Assembly: GCF_020400585.1 (NCBI RefSeq)
Contig: NZ_JAINVF010000002.1
Location: 1 to 64,000, forward strand
Length of the DNA stretch: 64,000 bases
Direction of reading: 5' to 3'
DNA from: Streptomyces sp. NK08204
Lineage (GTDB): Bacteria; Actinomycetota; Actinomycetes; Streptomycetales; Streptomycetaceae
Shown here one piece after another: positions 62,627 through 64,000 of the stretch. The position numbers and the translations under genes were made by a program. The first letter of the stretch is position 1. Every line of letters begins with the position of its first letter. The notes beneath the pieces are model-generated. The model did no database searches and was not told the origin of the DNA. It was given only the letters and a program-made list of their open reading frames with translations.

Positions 62627-64000
62627 GTGGCCATGACCGAATCGGTGGCCGAAGGCGCGTACCGAGGAGCGCGTGCCGTGCACGAGGGGATTCTGAGGCG
62701 CCAGTCGGCGCGCGAGTCGGCCGCGCGCACCTACGCCCGGGCCCTGCCCATCGTGCCGGTACGCGCGAGAGGGCTGACCATCGAGGGCGCCGACGGCCGC
62801 CGCTACCTGGACTGCCTCTCCAGCGCCGGCACCCTCGCCCTGGGCCACAACCACCCGGTCGTGCTGGAGGCCATCCGCAAGGTCCTCGACTCCGGCGCCC
62901 CACTGTCCGTCCTCGACCTGGCGACCCCGGTCAAGGACGCATTCCTCACCGAGCTGTTCCGCACGCTCCCGTCCGGCCTCGCCGAGCGCGCCCGCGTCCA
63001 GTTCTGCGGACCGGCCGGCACCGACGCCGTCGAGGCCGCGCTCAGGCTCGTGCGGGTTGCCACCGGGCGCACCGGCCTCCTCGCCTTCACCAGCGCCTAC
63101 CGCGGCGTCACCGCCGACGGCGCCCGTGACGCACAGGTCGTCCGGCTGCCGTATCCGCAGGCCTACCGCTGCCCCTTCGGCGTGGACGGCCCGGCCGACG
63201 CCGAACGTGCCGCCCGCTGGGCCGAGTCCCTCCTGGACGACCCGAAGTCCGGTGTACCGCTGCCGGCCGGGCTGATCCTCGAGCCCGTCCAGGGTGAGGG
63301 CGGCGTGATTCCCGCGCCGGACGACTGGCTGCGCCGCATGCGGCGGCTCACGGCCGACCGGTCCATCCCGCTCGTCGTCGACGAGATCCAGACCGGCGTC
63401 GGCCGCACCGGCGCCTTCTGGGCCGTCGACCACAGCGGAATCACCCCCGACGTCATGGTTCTCTCCAAGGCCATCGGCGGCAGCCTTCCGCTCGCCGTGA
63501 TGGTCTACCGCGACGATCTCGACATCGCGCCGCCCGGCACCCAGGAGGGCACCTTCCGAGGCAACCAGCTCGCCATGGCCGCCGGCACCGCCACCCTGGC
63601 CTACGTCCGTGAGCAGGGCCTCGCTGCACGAGCCGCCGACCTCGGCTCCCGCATGCTGTCCCGGCTCCGCGGCATCACGGAGGAGTTCTCCTGCGTGGGG
63701 GGCGTGCGGGGGCGCGGGCTGATGATCGGGGTCGAACTGGTGCAGCCCGAAGGACTGCAAGGGTCGGAAGGACTGCAGGAGCCAGGACCGGAAGGGCCTG
63801 AAGCGCAGGCTGGGCGGGGAGGGGCGCAAGCCGCACCGGGCGAAGGCGCCTGCCCCGGTGAACCCTTCCTCGCCGCATCCGGACGGGCGCTCACCCGCGT
63901 CCCACGTCCCGCCGCGCCCGAACTCGCCGCGGCCGTGCAGCGGGAGTGTCTGGAGCGCGGTCTGATCGTGGAACTCGGTGGCCGCCACGCCGGCGTCATC
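62627..64000 (+). CDS. Class III PLP-dependent aminotransferase (diaminobutyrate transaminase-like), partial
   Basis: 458 codons are present and the gene runs off the right edge. GTG follows GGGAGGA by 9 nt; an ATG two codons later is an alternative. Motifs in order: DGRRYLDCLSSAGTLALGHN, FCGPAGTDAVEAALRL, LILEPVQGEGG, VVDEIQTGVGRTG, and the PLP lysine K281 in LSKAIGGSLPLAV, then TFRGNQLAMAAG. A low-complexity Glu/Gln/Gly/Pro-rich insert (about 380-405) interrupts the C-terminal domain. Such enzymes make diaminobutyrate or related diamines, often in siderophore pathways; the downstream genes needed to judge this are not visible. Confidence 0.87.
   Translation, partial: MAMTESVAEGAYRGARAVHEGILRRQSARESAARTYARALPIVPVRARGLTIEGADGRRYLDCLSSAGTLALGHNHPVVLEAIRKVLDSGAPLSVLDLATPVKDAFLTELFRTLPSGLAERARVQFCGPAGTDAVEAALRLVRVATGRTGLLAFTSAYRGVTADGARDAQVVRLPYPQAYRCPFGVDGPADAERAARWAESLLDDPKSGVPLPAGLILEPVQGEGGVIPAPDDWLRRMRRLTADRSIPLVVDEIQTGVGRTGAFWAVDHSGITPDVMVLSKAIGGSLPLAVMVYRDDLDIAPPGTQEGTFRGNQLAMAAGTATLAYVREQGLAARAADLGSRMLSRLRGITEEFSCVGGVRGRGLMIGVELVQPEGLQGSEGLQEPGPEGPEAQAGRGGAQAAPGEGACPGEPFLAASGRALTRVPRPAAPELAAAVQRECLERGLIVELGGRHAGVI

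Overview
The window looks like a stretch of Streptomyces core chromosome. GC is very high with strong third-position G/C bias, GTG starts are common, and the gene order (osaAB, ftsK, rimO-pgsA-cinA-clgR, recA-recX, gluABCD, miaB, miaA, dapF, rshA, hflX) is the one I recall from S. coelicolor. I see no IS element, prophage, CRISPR array, rRNA or biosynthetic cluster. The last gene, a class III aminotransferase cut by the window edge, could begin an accessory or siderophore-type locus, but that cannot be judged here.

Layout. 1-1000: a strong terminator, a shortened DegT-like protein without a recognisable PLP lysine, and tRNA-Thr(GGT). 1-10.6 kb: a HATPase/PAS/GAF/SpoIIE phosphatase, divergent from OsaA (about a dozen HAMP-type repeats plus GAF, kinase and receiver) and the response regulator OsaB. 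10.7-18.7 kb: ftsK, a RodZ-like helix-turn-helix membrane protein, the overlapping rimO-pgsA-cinA genes, clgR with its own terminator, and dpsB. 18.8-31.2 kb: a small membrane protein, a decayed SDR pseudogene, nei and lhr (DNA repair), an AraC regulator, azlCD, a terpenoid-cyclase-fold-like protein, DUF3046, an AI-2E exporter-type permease and a membrane protein. 31.2-36.4 kb: recA-recX behind a compound damage-response control region, then a sulfur module (cysteine-rich leader peptide, cysteine dioxygenase, rhodanese) and an FAD monooxygenase. 36.5-43.7 kb: the glutamate ABC transporter gluABCD, its divergent two-component system gluR-gluK, and a TAXI binding protein. 43.7-50.6 kb: a MazG-like pyrophosphohydrolase under two DnaA boxes, a PEBP protein, an alpha/beta hydrolase, a peptide / ECF sigma / DUF2892 operon, miaB, an extradiol-dioxygenase-fold protein and an antitoxin-like protein. 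50.6-64 kb: miaA, a membrane protein, dapF, rshA, an M1 peptidase, hflX, a secreted trypsin-like protease, a frameshifted TetR gene, an epimerase-like protein and the partial aminotransferase.

Themes. DNA maintenance and stress genes cluster here (ftsK, nei, lhr, recA, recX, dpsB, clgR). So do translation and tRNA modification genes (rimO, miaA, miaB, hflX) and nutrient or stringent signalling (gluRK, rshA). Many genes have a TANNNT-like hexamer 6-7 nt before the start codon, the signature of leaderless actinobacterial mRNAs.

Most unusual items: (1) a leaderless, cysteine-ending 28-codon uORF ahead of cysteine dioxygenase; (2) a 22-bp tandem repeat array in the gluA-gluB spacer; (3) LexA-type, RecA-NDp-type and DnaA-type sites together upstream of recA; (4) two identical DnaA boxes upstream of a nucleotide pyrophosphohydrolase; (5) a 28-aa membrane peptide / ECF sigma / CPTCW membrane protein operon; (6) an RSH protein with an intact HD hydrolase site but an apparently broken synthetase site. 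Three genes (SDR, TetR, the small gene before the antitoxin) are frameshifted.
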